Part shown: positions 46,212-55,251 of the stretch, one piece after another | Position numbering within the stretch: the first letter of the stretch is position 1 | Layout: each line of letters starts with the position of its first letter | Assembly (NCBI RefSeq): GCF_001650725.1 | Contig: NZ_LXVX01000008.1 | Location: forward strand, 47,454 to 111,453 | DNA from: Sphingobium sp. TCM1 | Lineage (GTDB): Bacteria; Pseudomonadota; Alphaproteobacteria; Sphingomonadales; Sphingomonadaceae | Reading direction: 5' to 3' | Length of the DNA stretch: 64,000 nucleotides | Notes under the pieces: generated by a model | What the model saw: only the letters and a program-made list of their open reading frames with translations | The model's database searches: none | What the model was told of the DNA's origin: nothing | Program-made: the position numbers and the translations under genes

Positions 46212-47968
46212 AGGTTCTGGTGCTGGCAAGCCTTTCCTACTCGCTGGTCAATTTCCGGGGCGCGCTGTTGCGGCGGATGGTGGCGGAGGGGCATGATGTG
46301 GTCGCCTGCGCGCCCGATGAAGACCCCGTCACATCGGGTGAACTGCGGAAGATGAGCGTCGCCTTCCGGCGGGTACCGATGGACCGCATCGGCACCAACC
46401 CCGTGCGCGACCTTGGCACCCTCTGGGCTATCGGCAAGACAATCCGTTCCGAGGCGCCTGATGTGATCCTGGCCTATACCCAGAAGCCGATTGTCTACGG
46501 CGGCATCGCAGCCCGGCTTGCAGCGCCCGGCGCAGGCTTCTTTGCGATGGTGAGCGGACTCGGCCATGTCTACTCGGATGATGGCACCACGTCGCGAAAG
46601 ACGCAGTTCCTGCGTCCGCTGATCTCGCTGCTCTACCGCGTCGCTGTTCGCAGGGCCGCGGGAATTTTCGTATTCAACGCCGACGATGAAGCGGAAATGC
46701 GCCGGCACGCCATCCTTTCGCCTCGCCAGCGCGCGACTCAGGTGCCGGGATCGGGCATCGACACGGTGCAATTCGCGCAACAGCCCTTCGGGAATGGCCC
46801 GCCCACCTTCCTGCTGATCGCGCGCCTGATGCGCAACAAGGGCATATCCGAGTTCGTCGCGGCGGCCGCGGCAGTAAGGGAGCGATATCCCGAGGCGCGG
46901 TTCCAGATATTGGGTCCGGCCGAGCCGGGCGCGGCTGGCTTCAGCGCGGAGGAAATGGCGGCCTGGAAAGCCGGAGGTGTCGAATATCTGGGAACAACCC
47001 GTGACGTCCGGCCCCATCTTGCTGCGGCAAGCGTGTTCGTGCTGCCGACCTATTACCGCGAGGGGCTGCCCCGGACCATATTGGAAGCCATGGCCGTGGG
47101 GCGCCCGATCATCACCACGCTGACGCCGGGCTGTCGCGAAACTGTCATCCCCGGCGAGAACGGGCTGCTCGTTCCACCGCGCGATGTAACGGCGCTTGCC
47201 GACGCCATGGCGGCGCTGGCGCGCGATCCGGAACGGATACGCGCAATGGGCGCCCGTTCGCGGCGCCTCGCCGAAGAGTGTTACCATGTCGAAAAGGTAA
47301 ACAGCCTGCTCCTTTCGGAGATGGGGCTGATCGGGGCGTCCACGGTACGGCCTATGAGGCGCGCGCTCGGCGATCATCGTCTGGCCGAACGCACGCTTGC
47401 ATGGATCGCTCTGCTGGCTGCAGTCCCGGTCATGGCGCTGGTGGCGGTTTCGGTGGGGCTCTTCCTCGGTCGGCCCGTCCTTTTCAGGCAGCGTCGCGCT
47501 GGGTTGGATGGCGATGTTTTCGAACTCGTCAAGTTCCGTTCAATGCAGGATTTGCGGGATGGACAGGGGAATATCCTGCCGGACGCGGCGCGGTTGACGC
47601 GATTTGGGAGGCTGCTGCGCCGCAGCCGGCTTGATGAGCTGCCCGAACTCTGGAACATCGCAAGCGGCGAGATGAGCTTCGTCGGACCCCGGCCACTGCT
47701 CCCGGAAACAGTGCAGAACATGGGCGAAGGTGGAAAGCATCGCGGGCAGGTGCGGCCGGGACTGACCGGGTGGGCGCAGGTCAATGGTAATGCGCTGCTG
47801 AGCGATGCGGACAAGCTTGCGCTCGACATCTGGTATGTCGATCGTCGGTCGCTGACGCGCGATCTATGGATCGTGCTCCGCACGATCGCAACTCTGTTTG
47901 GCGGTGAACGGATCAGCCAACGGCATGTCGGGAGGGCTTATGCGAGCGTTGCTGATCGGCGCGGTTGA
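46208..47968 (+). CDS. Fusion of a PglA-like GT4 glycosyltransferase and a PglC-like phosphoglycosyltransferase
   Basis: This 586-residue two-domain protein begins with a GT4 domain, residues 1 to about 380 (SYSLVNFRGALLRRMVAEGH, VSGLGHVY, LLIARLMRNKGISEFVAA, TYYREGLPRTILEAMAVG), related to PglA/WbpH-type enzymes. From about 390 on comes a monotopic phosphoglycosyltransferase: membrane helix, RPVLFRQRRAGLDGDVFELV, KFRSMQD, the Asp-Glu dyad in RLDELPELWNIASGEMSFVG, and VRPGLTGWAQVNG. One polypeptide may thus put the first sugar phosphate on undecaprenyl phosphate and add the second sugar. A stand-alone paralogue of the GT4 half lies at 57229-58419. Confidence 0.93.
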   Translation: MKVLVLASLSYSLVNFRGALLRRMVAEGHDVVACAPDEDPVTSGELRKMSVAFRRVPMDRIGTNPVRDLGTLWAIGKTIRSEAPDVILAYTQKPIVYGGIAARLAAPGAGFFAMVSGLGHVYSDDGTTSRKTQFLRPLISLLYRVAVRRAAGIFVFNADDEAEMRRHAILSPRQRATQVPGSGIDTVQFAQQPFGNGPPTFLLIARLMRNKGISEFVAAAAAVRERYPEARFQILGPAEPGAAGFSAEEMAAWKAGGVEYLGTTRDVRPHLAAASVFVLPTYYREGLPRTILEAMAVGRPIITTLTPGCRETVIPGENGLLVPPRDVTALADAMAALARDPERIRAMGARSRRLAEECYHVEKVNSLLLSEMGLIGASTVRPMRRALGDHRLAERTLAWIALLAAVPVMALVAVSVGLFLGRPVLFRQRRAGLDGDVFELVKFRSMQDLRDGQGNILPDAARLTRFGRLLRRSRLDELPELWNIASGEMSFVGPRPLLPETVQNMGEGGKHRGQVRPGLTGWAQVNGNALLSDADKLALDIWYVDRRSLTRDLWIVLRTIATLFGGERISQRHVGRAYASVADRRG

Positions 47969-48851
47969 AGGCACCTTGGTTGCCGCCGAAGCCATTGCCG
48001 CGACGCCGGGCTGGGAACTGGTCGCGATCGGGACATTGCCCCCCGAACTGGCGGCCCGTCATTCGGATTTCGTCGATCTGGCCCCGGTTGCGGCGCGCGC
48101 CGGCGCAGCGCTGATCCCGGTGCCCGCCTGCAATGCTCCCGAATTCATCGAGCAGGTCAGAAACATCGCGCCGGACATCGTCTTCGTAATCGGCTGGTCA
48201 CAGATATGCGGACCGGAGTTTCGCGCCGCCGCGGGAGGGCGCGTGGTCGGCTACCATCCCGCGCCGCTTCCCCGGCTGCGGGGAAGAGCAGTGATCCCCT
48301 GGACCATCCTGCTGGACGAAAAGATCACGGCCTCCAGCCTCTTCTGGATCGACGAAGGGGTCGACAGCGGGCCGCTGCTGGCGCAACGCTTCTTTCATAT
48401 CGCCCCGGACGAGACGGCCGCCACGCTGTACGCCAGGCATATGACGGCGCTCGACGCCATGCTGCGCGAACTGCTGCCGCGACTGTTGCAGGGCGATGTG
48501 GCGGGCACGCCCCAGGATGAGCGTATGGCGACCTGGGCGACGCGGCGTCGGCCCAGCGACGGGTTGATCGACTGGCGGCAGCCGGCGGCCGTGGTCGAGC
48601 GACTGGTGCGGGCGGTCGGACGCCCCTATCCCGGTGCGTTCACCATGTCGGGGGATGAACGGATCACAATATGGGCGGCGCGGGCCTGCGCCTGCGCTGA
48701 TCGCCAACATGCCAGTCCCGGACAGGTGGTCCTGCGCGACGAGCAAGGCTTCGCCGTTTGTTGCGGCGACGGCCGCGCGATCCATGTGATGGAATTCGAA
48801 TCCGGCCTGTCGCGCAGGCCAGCGCTGCACAGCATATTGGGAGGGAATTGA
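47940..48851 (+). CDS. Formyltransferase-family protein (putative sugar N-formyltransferase)
   Basis: The protein has 303 residues with a formyltransferase N-terminal domain: VVGYHPAPLPRLRGRAVIPW holds the catalytic His, and WIDEGVDSGPLL the Asp. A C-terminal Fmt-like region follows (WRQPAAVVERLVRAVGRPYP). The GYHPAPLP and IPW context is that of sugar N-formyltransferases such as VioF/WbtJ, not tRNA-Met formyltransferase (NxHPSLLP). It would use formyl-tetrahydrofolate to formylate an amino sugar. ATG 47940 with GGGAGG upstream overlaps the fusion gene by 29 bases. Confidence 0.85.
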   Translation: MRALLIGAVEGTLVAAEAIAATPGWELVAIGTLPPELAARHSDFVDLAPVAARAGAALIPVPACNAPEFIEQVRNIAPDIVFVIGWSQICGPEFRAAAGGRVVGYHPAPLPRLRGRAVIPWTILLDEKITASSLFWIDEGVDSGPLLAQRFFHIAPDETAATLYARHMTALDAMLRELLPRLLQGDVAGTPQDERMATWATRRRPSDGLIDWRQPAAVVERLVRAVGRPYPGAFTMSGDERITIWAARACACADRQHASPGQVVLRDEQGFAVCCGDGRAIHVMEFESGLSRRPALHSILGGN

Positions 48852-49537
48852 TGAAGGGGCCGCTGGGCGACGCCGGCATCACGCTGGTCATCGCGCCTCA
48901 TCCTGATGATGAGGTGTTGGGATGCGGCGGTACGATCGCACGCCTGACAAACGCGGGGCAGCAAGTCCATGTGGCGATCGCGACGCGCGGCCGGCCCCCG
49001 CGTTACAGCGAAGAAAGCGCCGATCGGGTGCGGCAGGAGGCGGTGGCCGCGCACGAGTTGCTGGGCGTGGCGCGCACCCACTTTCTCGATCAACCCGCGG
49101 CGGAGCTGGATCGGGTGCCCCATGCCGACTTGAATGCCGCCTTTGGCCGGCTGTTCGATGAGGTGCGGCCCGACACGATATTCCTTCCGTTTCTGGGTGA
49201 CATCCATCTGGATCATCAACTGATCTTTCGCTCCGCCATGGTCGCCGCGCGGCCCCGGACGTGGACCTATCCACGACGCCTCTATGCCTATGAAACCCTA
49301 TCGGAGACGAACTGGGCCGCGCCGCATATCGAGCCGTCTTTCGTGCCCAATGTCTTCATCGACATCAGCGAAACGCTGGAGCGAAAACTTGCGGCTTTCG
49401 CCTGCTATGGGTCACAATGCTGCGCCTTCCCCAATGAGCGGTCGCCCGAAGCGTTGCGCGCGCTCGCGATGTTGCGGGGGGCGACCGTGCATCGTCATGC
49501 CGCTGAGGCATTCCTGCTTATTCGGGAGATGATCTGA
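48851..49537 (+). CDS. PIG-L family N-deacetylase
   Basis: This 228-residue protein has the zinc-binding APHPDDEVLGCGGTIARL and the second motif LGDIHLDHQLIF. LmbE/PIG-L enzymes de-N-acetylate GlcNAc-type sugars on lipids or small molecules. In this operon it could expose an amino group for the formyltransferase or the ATP-grasp enzyme. ATG 48851 shares one base with the preceding stop (TGATG), as does its own stop with the next gene. Confidence 0.93.
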   Translation: MKGPLGDAGITLVIAPHPDDEVLGCGGTIARLTNAGQQVHVAIATRGRPPRYSEESADRVRQEAVAAHELLGVARTHFLDQPAAELDRVPHADLNAAFGRLFDEVRPDTIFLPFLGDIHLDHQLIFRSAMVAARPRTWTYPRRLYAYETLSETNWAAPHIEPSFVPNVFIDISETLERKLAAFACYGSQCCAFPNERSPEALRALAMLRGATVHRHAAEAFLLIREMI

Positions 49538-50553
49538 TGTATCAGGAGACGGGAGAACGGGTGATGGATGTCACGCCTCCGCCGCCCTCGCAACGGCAAC
49601 TCACCATGCTGCTCTGCTCCGCCGGGCGCAGGGTCGAACTGCTCATCGCCTTCCGCCGCGCGGCGGGCCATCTGGGTGTCGATCTGCGGATCATCGCCTG
49701 CGACGTCCAGCCTGAATGGAGCGCGGCCTGTCGCTTCGCCGACAAGGCGATCCGCGTGCCGCGTGCGGACGATCCGGGCTATGTCGCTGCAATAGAGGCA
49801 ATTTGCCGCGATCATGGCGTTGGCCTCGTGGTGCCGACGATAGATCCGGAGCTTCAGCCGCTGGCCGACGCGCGAGAGCGCTTCGCCGCAGCGGGCGTAT
49901 GGGTGTCCGTCAGCGATCCTGGTCTTGTCGAGATATGCCGGGACAAGCTGCTCACGGCCGAATTTCTGGCCGCGCACGACATTCCGGTTCCCCATAGTGT
50001 CGCCTGGGAACATGTCGATCGCCAGGCTTGGAAAGGGCCGGCGATCGTCAAACCCCGTCATGGCAGTGCCGGCCGTGCGATCACGCGACTGGACGATATC
50101 TCTGCGCTGCCGGCGACCGCGCCTGAACCGATGATCGTCCAGGAACTGCTCCAGGGGGAGGAGTGGACGGTCAATCTCTATTTTGACGGCAAGGGCGGGC
50201 TTCGCTCTGTCGTGCCGCATCATCGCTTGCAGGTACGCGCAGGTGAGGTGGAGAAGGGGATTACCGGACGCCCGCCCCAACTTGTCGATATCGCGGAAAA
50301 ACTGGCACGCGCGCTCCCGGGGTCGCGTGGGGCGCTTTGCTATCAGGCGATCATCTCGCCGGACGGGTCGGCCAAGCTGTTCGAAATCAACGCCCGCTTC
50401 GGCGGCGGCTATCCCCTTGCGGAGTCCGCTGGCGCTTCCTTTGCCCAATGGCTGATCGAGGAACGTATGGGTTTGCCCAGCAGCGCGGGAAATGACTGGA
50501 CGGCCGGAGTTATGATGCTGCGGTACGACGCGGCGATCTTCGTATCGCCATGA
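49537..50553 (+). CDS. ATP-grasp domain protein (CarB/PylC-like ligase)
   Basis: The protein has 338 residues. The N-terminal pre-ATP-grasp domain (LLCSAGRRVELLIAFRRAAG) is followed by GPAIVKPRHGSAGRAITRL, MIVQELLQGEEWTVNLYFDG and metal-binding LFEINARFGGGYPL. ATP-grasp enzymes join a carboxylate to an amine or thiol via an acyl phosphate. The operon suggests it acylates or aminoacylates a glycan component; no substrate can be read. ATG 49537 overlaps the preceding stop; ATG 49564 is an alternative. It overlaps the HAD gene by four bases. Confidence 0.9.
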   Translation: MYQETGERVMDVTPPPPSQRQLTMLLCSAGRRVELLIAFRRAAGHLGVDLRIIACDVQPEWSAACRFADKAIRVPRADDPGYVAAIEAICRDHGVGLVVPTIDPELQPLADARERFAAAGVWVSVSDPGLVEICRDKLLTAEFLAAHDIPVPHSVAWEHVDRQAWKGPAIVKPRHGSAGRAITRLDDISALPATAPEPMIVQELLQGEEWTVNLYFDGKGGLRSVVPHHRLQVRAGEVEKGITGRPPQLVDIAEKLARALPGSRGALCYQAIISPDGSAKLFEINARFGGGYPLAESAGASFAQWLIEERMGLPSSAGNDWTAGVMMLRYDAAIFVSP

Positions 50554-51260
50554 CCGTCTCCCTCGTCTTCGACCTCGATGATACGCTCTATCTGGAGCGG
50601 GACTATATCCATAGCGGTATCCGCGCGGTGGATGGCTGGGCTCGCGCGACGCTTGGTATGGAAGGACTGGGCATGACCGCGACCGGACTGCTGCGGTCAG
50701 GACGGAATGACCGATTGTTCGACGCGTCGCTGGCTGCTTTGGGCCATCCGCTCGATCCTGCGGTCATCGCGAAAATGGTCTCGGTGTATCGGGAGCATGT
50801 TCCGGACATCCGGCTCGCGCCTGACGCGGAGCATTTTCTCGCCGCCGGTCATGATTACGGCTTCGCCTTGGTGACTGACGGGTTCAGCGTCGCGCAACAT
50901 GGCAAGATTGCCGCTCTGGGACTGTCCCGCTTCGCGATTGGCCCGATGATCTGCACCGATGATTGGGGGCGGGATTATTGGAAGCCGCATCGGCGCGCGT
51001 TCGAGGCCGTGCGGACGGCCCATGCGGGAAGGGCGACCGGCTTCATCTATGTGGCCGACAACCCGGCCAAGGATTTCCTGGCGCCGCGCGCCATGGGCTG
51101 GGCGACCATTCAGATCGACCGCCCTGAAGCCGTCCATCCCAGAACGGCGCCCAGTGACGCACATCGGGCTGACATGACGATCCAGTCGCTGGACCAGTTG
51201 AGTCATGGCTCAATCGAGGCGCTGCTGGATCAGGTAGCCGAACGGCGACAGGCCGTATGA
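50550..51260 (+). CDS. HAD-family hydrolase (phosphatase-like)
   Basis: This 236-residue protein has motif I in VFDLDDTLYLERDYI, motif II in ALVTDGFS, motif III in GRDYWKPHRRAFEAV, and motif IV in FIYVADNPAKDF. The family dephosphorylates small phosphoesters in the cytoplasm. It is coupled to the ATP-grasp gene (overlap 50550-50553) and to the next GT (51257-51260). The conserved pairing of ATP-grasp and HAD genes suggests they act on one substrate, but the reaction is unknown. Confidence 0.92.
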   Translation: MTVSLVFDLDDTLYLERDYIHSGIRAVDGWARATLGMEGLGMTATGLLRSGRNDRLFDASLAALGHPLDPAVIAKMVSVYREHVPDIRLAPDAEHFLAAGHDYGFALVTDGFSVAQHGKIAALGLSRFAIGPMICTDDWGRDYWKPHRRAFEAVRTAHAGRATGFIYVADNPAKDFLAPRAMGWATIQIDRPEAVHPRTAPSDAHRADMTIQSLDQLSHGSIEALLDQVAERRQAV

Positions 51261-52399
51261 AGGTCGCATTCATCCTGTCGGGCCTGAGCGCCGGCGGCGC
51301 CGAACGCGTGATCAGCAAACTGGCGGAGGCTGCGCTCGGGCGCGGCTGGGACGTGACGATCATCACGTTCGATTCACCCGATGACCCGATTTTTCATGCG
51401 ATTGATCCGCGCGTCGCCTTGGTGCGTCTCGCTTTGCCTAGTGGGGGTAAAGGGCCGGCGGCGGTAATCAGGGTGGTACGCCGCCTGTGGATGCTCCGGC
51501 GACACCTGCGCGGGCGGTTTGACGTCGTCATATCCTTCCTCACGAAGATCAATGTGCTCACTTTGCTGGCCACCCTTGGATTGGATGTTCCAGTCTTGGT
51601 TTCGGAACGCAACAATCCGGACCGCCAGCCCGCGCATCCCTTGTGGCGTTGCGCACTGCGTCATTTGTACCCGCGCGCCTCGTCCATTGTCATGCTGACT
51701 CATCGCGGCAGGGAACGTTTGCGCAAGGCTGAACGCGATCGGGCCATTGTCATACCTAATCCTATTTCGGCCTTCCCCTATCTGCCGCGGCAGGGCGGAA
51801 CGCCTCAACTGGTTGCGGTCGGCCGGCTCGACAAGCAAAAAGGCTTCGACATGCTCATCGCTGCCTTCGCGACGCTGTCCGATCGCTTTCCCGAATGGAA
51901 TTTGAGGATATTCGGTGAAGGACCGGAACGGTCCGCCTTGGAAGGACAGGTACAAGAGCTGGGATTGGCACATCGGATAAGTCTGCCCGGATGTACGGCG
52001 CGGCATGGCGAATGGATTGAAGAGGCGACGTTGTTTGTGCTTTCTTCTCGATATGAGGGGTTTGGCAACGTCGTTGGCGAAGCCATGCGGGCAGGGCTTG
52101 CCGTCGTGGCTTATGACTGCGACTTCGGCCCCTCCGACATGATCGAACCCGAAGTAAGCGGTGTTCTCGTGAAGCCCGAAGATGTTGCCGCGCTGTCGGA
52201 TGCGCTCGCCGGATTGATGGCTTCTCCGGATCGCCGCAGGCGGCTGAGTGCTGCCGCGATCGAAAGGGCGAAACAGTTTGGCGAGAGCGCTATATTGGAG
52301 ACGTGGATGCGCGCGATCGAGATGGCGCGTGACGAATCTTTCGATTCGCGCCGAGGCGCCGCATCTCCATCAATCGGGACACCGGCCCTGCGATCCTGA
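51257..52399 (+). CDS. GT4-family glycosyltransferase
   Basis: This 380-residue GT-B enzyme has MKVAFILSGLSAGGAERVIS, VSERNNPDRQPAHPLWR, donor-domain LVAVGRLDKQKGFDMLIAAF, and LSSRYEGFGNVVGEAMRAG with E-x7-E spacing. This is the GalNAc-alpha-GalNAc-PP-Und/WbpX-like group of GT4. It is the last gene of the operon that starts at 43732. Confidence 0.93.
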   Translation: MKVAFILSGLSAGGAERVISKLAEAALGRGWDVTIITFDSPDDPIFHAIDPRVALVRLALPSGGKGPAAVIRVVRRLWMLRRHLRGRFDVVISFLTKINVLTLLATLGLDVPVLVSERNNPDRQPAHPLWRCALRHLYPRASSIVMLTHRGRERLRKAERDRAIVIPNPISAFPYLPRQGGTPQLVAVGRLDKQKGFDMLIAAFATLSDRFPEWNLRIFGEGPERSALEGQVQELGLAHRISLPGCTARHGEWIEEATLFVLSSRYEGFGNVVGEAMRAGLAVVAYDCDFGPSDMIEPEVSGVLVKPEDVAALSDALAGLMASPDRRRRLSAAAIERAKQFGESAILETWMRAIEMARDESFDSRRGAASPSIGTPALRS

Positions 52400-52672
52400 T
52401 AAATGGTGCGACGCAAGGACAGCATTGCTAACCTGTGTCAAGTTGATGTCTGAAACTGCTTCTGTTGCTGTAAGCAATGCCTGTCGAAGTGTCACATTTT
52501 CGGACATTCTTTTGCGTCGATGCATTTATCGAGCGATTGTTAAACTGGTATATTTTTTTTCTAGCCCTTTTGGACGTAAGTGGGGTTAATAAATAGTTAT
52601 CAACCGAGGATCGGAAAAGTCTTCGAGAATTGGTCGCACGATCCGCCCTAATCCACGAGGGGGAGACTGGAC
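52400..52672. other. Intergenic region before the first LuxR-type regulator
   Basis: This stretch of 273 bases has clearly lower GC than the operon before it. It includes a T8 run (52553-52560) and TTAATAAATAGTTATC. No terminator hairpin or clear promoter is identified. GGGGGAGA stands before ATG 52673. Confidence 0.5.
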
Positions 52673-53395
52673 ATGATAGAAGCACCCGTTCATCTGGCCA
52701 TTGTAGGCAAGAATGAGATAATCCGCGAAGGTTTGAAGAGAATACTTATAGAAGAGGACTTCCTGGTCGACGGCACCGTTTCACGACCGATTGATCTGGA
52801 TCATAGGGTTGACGAGAGCACGGTAATCATCGTCGATGCAACCGACATCGATGAAGGGCTGGCGACTTGCGAGGAGGTTCGCGCACGCTATCCCAATGGC
52901 CGTATCGTCATCATGGCCGACGAATATAGTGTGCAGGATGTCTCGCGCGCCTTCATGACCGGAGCGGTGGACGGCTATGTCGTCAAGCAGATCTCCTGCC
53001 GTCCTTTGGCGGGCGCTCTGCGACTGACGGCCCTTGGTGAGAAGGTGCTGCCGTCCCAGATCGCTGAATCTCTGGCGCAATCGCAACCTTGCTCGATTTC
53101 GAAATATTGGAGCGTGGGCGTCGCCGGCAGCAATCTCTCCACCCGCGAGGTCGACATTCTGCGTTGCCTGGTCGACGGCGAGCCGAACAAGGTGATTTCT
53201 CGTCGCTTGCAGATTGCCGATGCTACCGTGAAAGTCCATATCAAGGCAATCCTGCGGAAACTGCGCGTGCGGAACCGGACACAGGCGGCGATCTGGGCCG
53301 TCAGTCGGGGGCTGGTGAGTGATGCGGAGACGCCGGTTCGCGCTCCCGTTTTAGAGCCCGTGCGAACAATAGCAGACATGAAGGTAGCCATATAA
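52673..53395 (+). CDS. LuxR-type regulator with atypical receiver domain
   Basis: The protein has 240 residues. The N-terminal receiver-like domain (HLAIVGKNEIIREGLKRIL) has Gly-Lys-Asn where the acidic pair normally sits. A possible phosphoacceptor Asp is kept in VIIVDATD, and the conserved Lys in GYVVKQ. The C-terminal LuxR HTH is intact (LSTREVDILRCLVDGEPNKV, VKVHIKAILRKLRVRNRTQ). It probably controls the glycan genes around it. Its last 95 bases overlap the convergent flippase gene. Confidence 0.9.
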   Translation: MIEAPVHLAIVGKNEIIREGLKRILIEEDFLVDGTVSRPIDLDHRVDESTVIIVDATDIDEGLATCEEVRARYPNGRIVIMADEYSVQDVSRAFMTGAVDGYVVKQISCRPLAGALRLTALGEKVLPSQIAESLAQSQPCSISKYWSVGVAGSNLSTREVDILRCLVDGEPNKVISRRLQIADATVKVHIKAILRKLRVRNRTQAAIWAVSRGLVSDAETPVRAPVLEPVRTIADMKVAI

Positions 53396-54737
53396 TATTG
53401 AACAAAATGTGCGCCACGCCGGCGCCGATCACGCCCAGCCTTGGTGTTGCAAGGTAAAGGGTGAGTGCAAAAACGACGCCGGCGACTAGTGCGACCCGGA
53501 ACACTTGGGGCTGAAGGCCCATCGTCATCAGCGCGGGGCGGAGGGCGCTCCCGGCCAGGAAGAGCAATGCGGCGAAGGACTGGACCAGCAACGCTGGTCC
53601 GGCATCCTCGAACCCCGGGCCGGCGATCAGCAGGATCGCTCGGTCGCCTACCGCAAGCACTCCCAGCACGAAGGATACCGCCACCGCAATTGTGAGCAGT
53701 TCGACGTGCCGAATCGCTGTCACGAAATTGTCGATATCCCGGCGCGCCCACAGGCGCGCCAGATCGGGCAGTGCCACCTGTTGCAGCATGGAACCCGCTT
53801 TCATGGCTGCAAGGGTAAACTTGCGTACGAACTGATAGATGCCGGCGCCGATCGGGCCGGCTATGGCGCCGACGGCGAGAATATCCATTTCCTGCGTGGC
53901 CTTGCGAATGAGGACGACGCCATTGGATGAAAGCACGAGAGACCAGATATCCGGAAATTCGCGTGCATGGGAAAGGCCGCTGAAGCTCGGTGCGAATCTG
54001 TAGCCATTGCGTCTTAACTCAAGGATCGCCGCTAAAGTCAGGGCGAGCCGCTGAAGGCAAGGAATAGCGATAATGATTGCCAGCAGAGGCCATATCGCCC
54101 CGCCCAACACTGCAACACTAACGACGCCAGCAAGACGCAACAAAGCAAGCACTGGTTCGAGCCAGGCGATGACCGAAAAACGATTGAACAGGCGCAGAAT
54201 TCCGATCGGCGTGGAAGAAATACCGAACACGACCGCGATACTATAATATCTGGCCATGTTCTGGGTTTCCAAGTTCCAGCCCAACCATGCGCCGACAAAC
54301 GGAACGGCCAGAAAAGTGATGGCGCCGGCTGCCAGCGCGCCAATCGCGTCGAGCGCTACACCGAACTGAACCAGGCGCACGAAAGCCGCCCGATCGCCTT
54401 TCTCTATTGCGGCTGAGCCATAGCGGATGATGGCCTGCCAGGATTCGAGGCGAATGATCTGGTCGATCAGACGGCCATAGGCTTCGACCATGGCGATTAT
54501 CCCGAGCAGAGCCGGTCCCAGCATCTGCGCCATAAGCGCCAGAGTCATCATGCCGATTCCGACCGCGGTGGCGTTCCCGGTGGCAAGATGTGCCGCTTGT
54601 CGCAGCATCCTCTGAAGGGGAGACTGGACGCTCGGCGGGGCGGCTAAATCGTGCCGCGGGACATGCGCGACAGCCATTGCTTCTGTAGCCCTGTCGACCG
54701 GTGCGGGAAGGGGCGGCGGCGACGGCGGTTGGTTCAT
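53301..54737 (-). CDS. Wzx-like oligosaccharide flippase
   Basis: This membrane protein of about 478 residues has 12 or so hydrophobic segments (GIGMMTLALMAQMLGPALLG, FVLGVLAVGDRAILLIAGPG) and the MOP-superfamily repeat layout. It would flip the undecaprenyl-linked repeat unit built by the surrounding transferases. ATG 54737, before the Pro-rich cytoplasmic segment MNQPPSPPPLPAP, is taken; the frame is open to 54917. Its 3' end overlaps the LuxR gene by 95 bp. Confidence 0.88.
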   Translation of the reverse strand: MNQPPSPPPLPAPVDRATEAMAVAHVPRHDLAAPPSVQSPLQRMLRQAAHLATGNATAVGIGMMTLALMAQMLGPALLGIIAMVEAYGRLIDQIIRLESWQAIIRYGSAAIEKGDRAAFVRLVQFGVALDAIGALAAGAITFLAVPFVGAWLGWNLETQNMARYYSIAVVFGISSTPIGILRLFNRFSVIAWLEPVLALLRLAGVVSVAVLGGAIWPLLAIIIAIPCLQRLALTLAAILELRRNGYRFAPSFSGLSHAREFPDIWSLVLSSNGVVLIRKATQEMDILAVGAIAGPIGAGIYQFVRKFTLAAMKAGSMLQQVALPDLARLWARRDIDNFVTAIRHVELLTIAVAVSFVLGVLAVGDRAILLIAGPGFEDAGPALLVQSFAALLFLAGSALRPALMTMGLQPQVFRVALVAGVVFALTLYLATPRLGVIGAGVAHILFNIIWLPSCLLLFARALKREREPASPHHSPAPD

Positions 54738-54951
54738 GGTCTTGGCCTGCCGCTTTACGAAGCAATTTTCCAGCGGCAAAGAGGGATAGTTCCGTAGGGG
54801 TAGGATTGAGCTCGCGATCAGCATTGGGATGCGCGAAGTTACCCGGAATTGCCGAGCTACATACTTCTGGTTCCTAGCAGCGCCTTGAGCCACGCGTAAG
54901 CTCTGACCGGCCACCAATGTCCGGCGGCATTCCGATTCGGAGTGATCGATT

Positions 54952-55251
54952 ATGCAGCATCGTGCGCTGCCAGATTTTCGGCTGCCCCCTTACGTCGCGC
55001 GGCGGCATGTCTCAGCAATCGCCGCTCTGCCGCTGTGGGGTGGTGTTCCCCGGTTGGCCAAACGTCGCGGGAACCGGATCGCTATCATCGAGCGGGTCTT
55101 CCAGGAACCCTATGCCTGCTTCGCGGAACCCGCTCGATCAATCGAGAGGCGGCCTGCGATATTGCAGTTCGGAGAGCCTGTCACTGGGGCGGCGCTCAAT
55201 CGGCTTGCTCCGCTAACGCGGGAAATGGGCCTTTATATGGAACCGCACTGA
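54952..55251 (+). CDS. Small hypothetical protein coupled to the second LuxR-type gene
   Basis: This is a 99-residue Arg-rich frame with GC-rich third codon positions and GGAG nine bases before ATG 54952. Its stop overlaps the next gene's start (TGATG at 55249-55253), as in coupled genes. No domain recognised. It may be a real leader gene or a chance frame. Confidence 0.4.
   Translation: MQHRALPDFRLPPYVARRHVSAIAALPLWGGVPRLAKRRGNRIAIIERVFQEPYACFAEPARSIERRPAILQFGEPVTGAALNRLAPLTREMGLYMEPH

Noticed and set aside
54942..55250. Upstream extension of the second LuxR-type gene to 54942
   Set aside because: The extra 103 residues are Arg/Ala-rich with no similarity to receivers; a different frame (54952-55251) has better signals and stops exactly at the downstream ATG.
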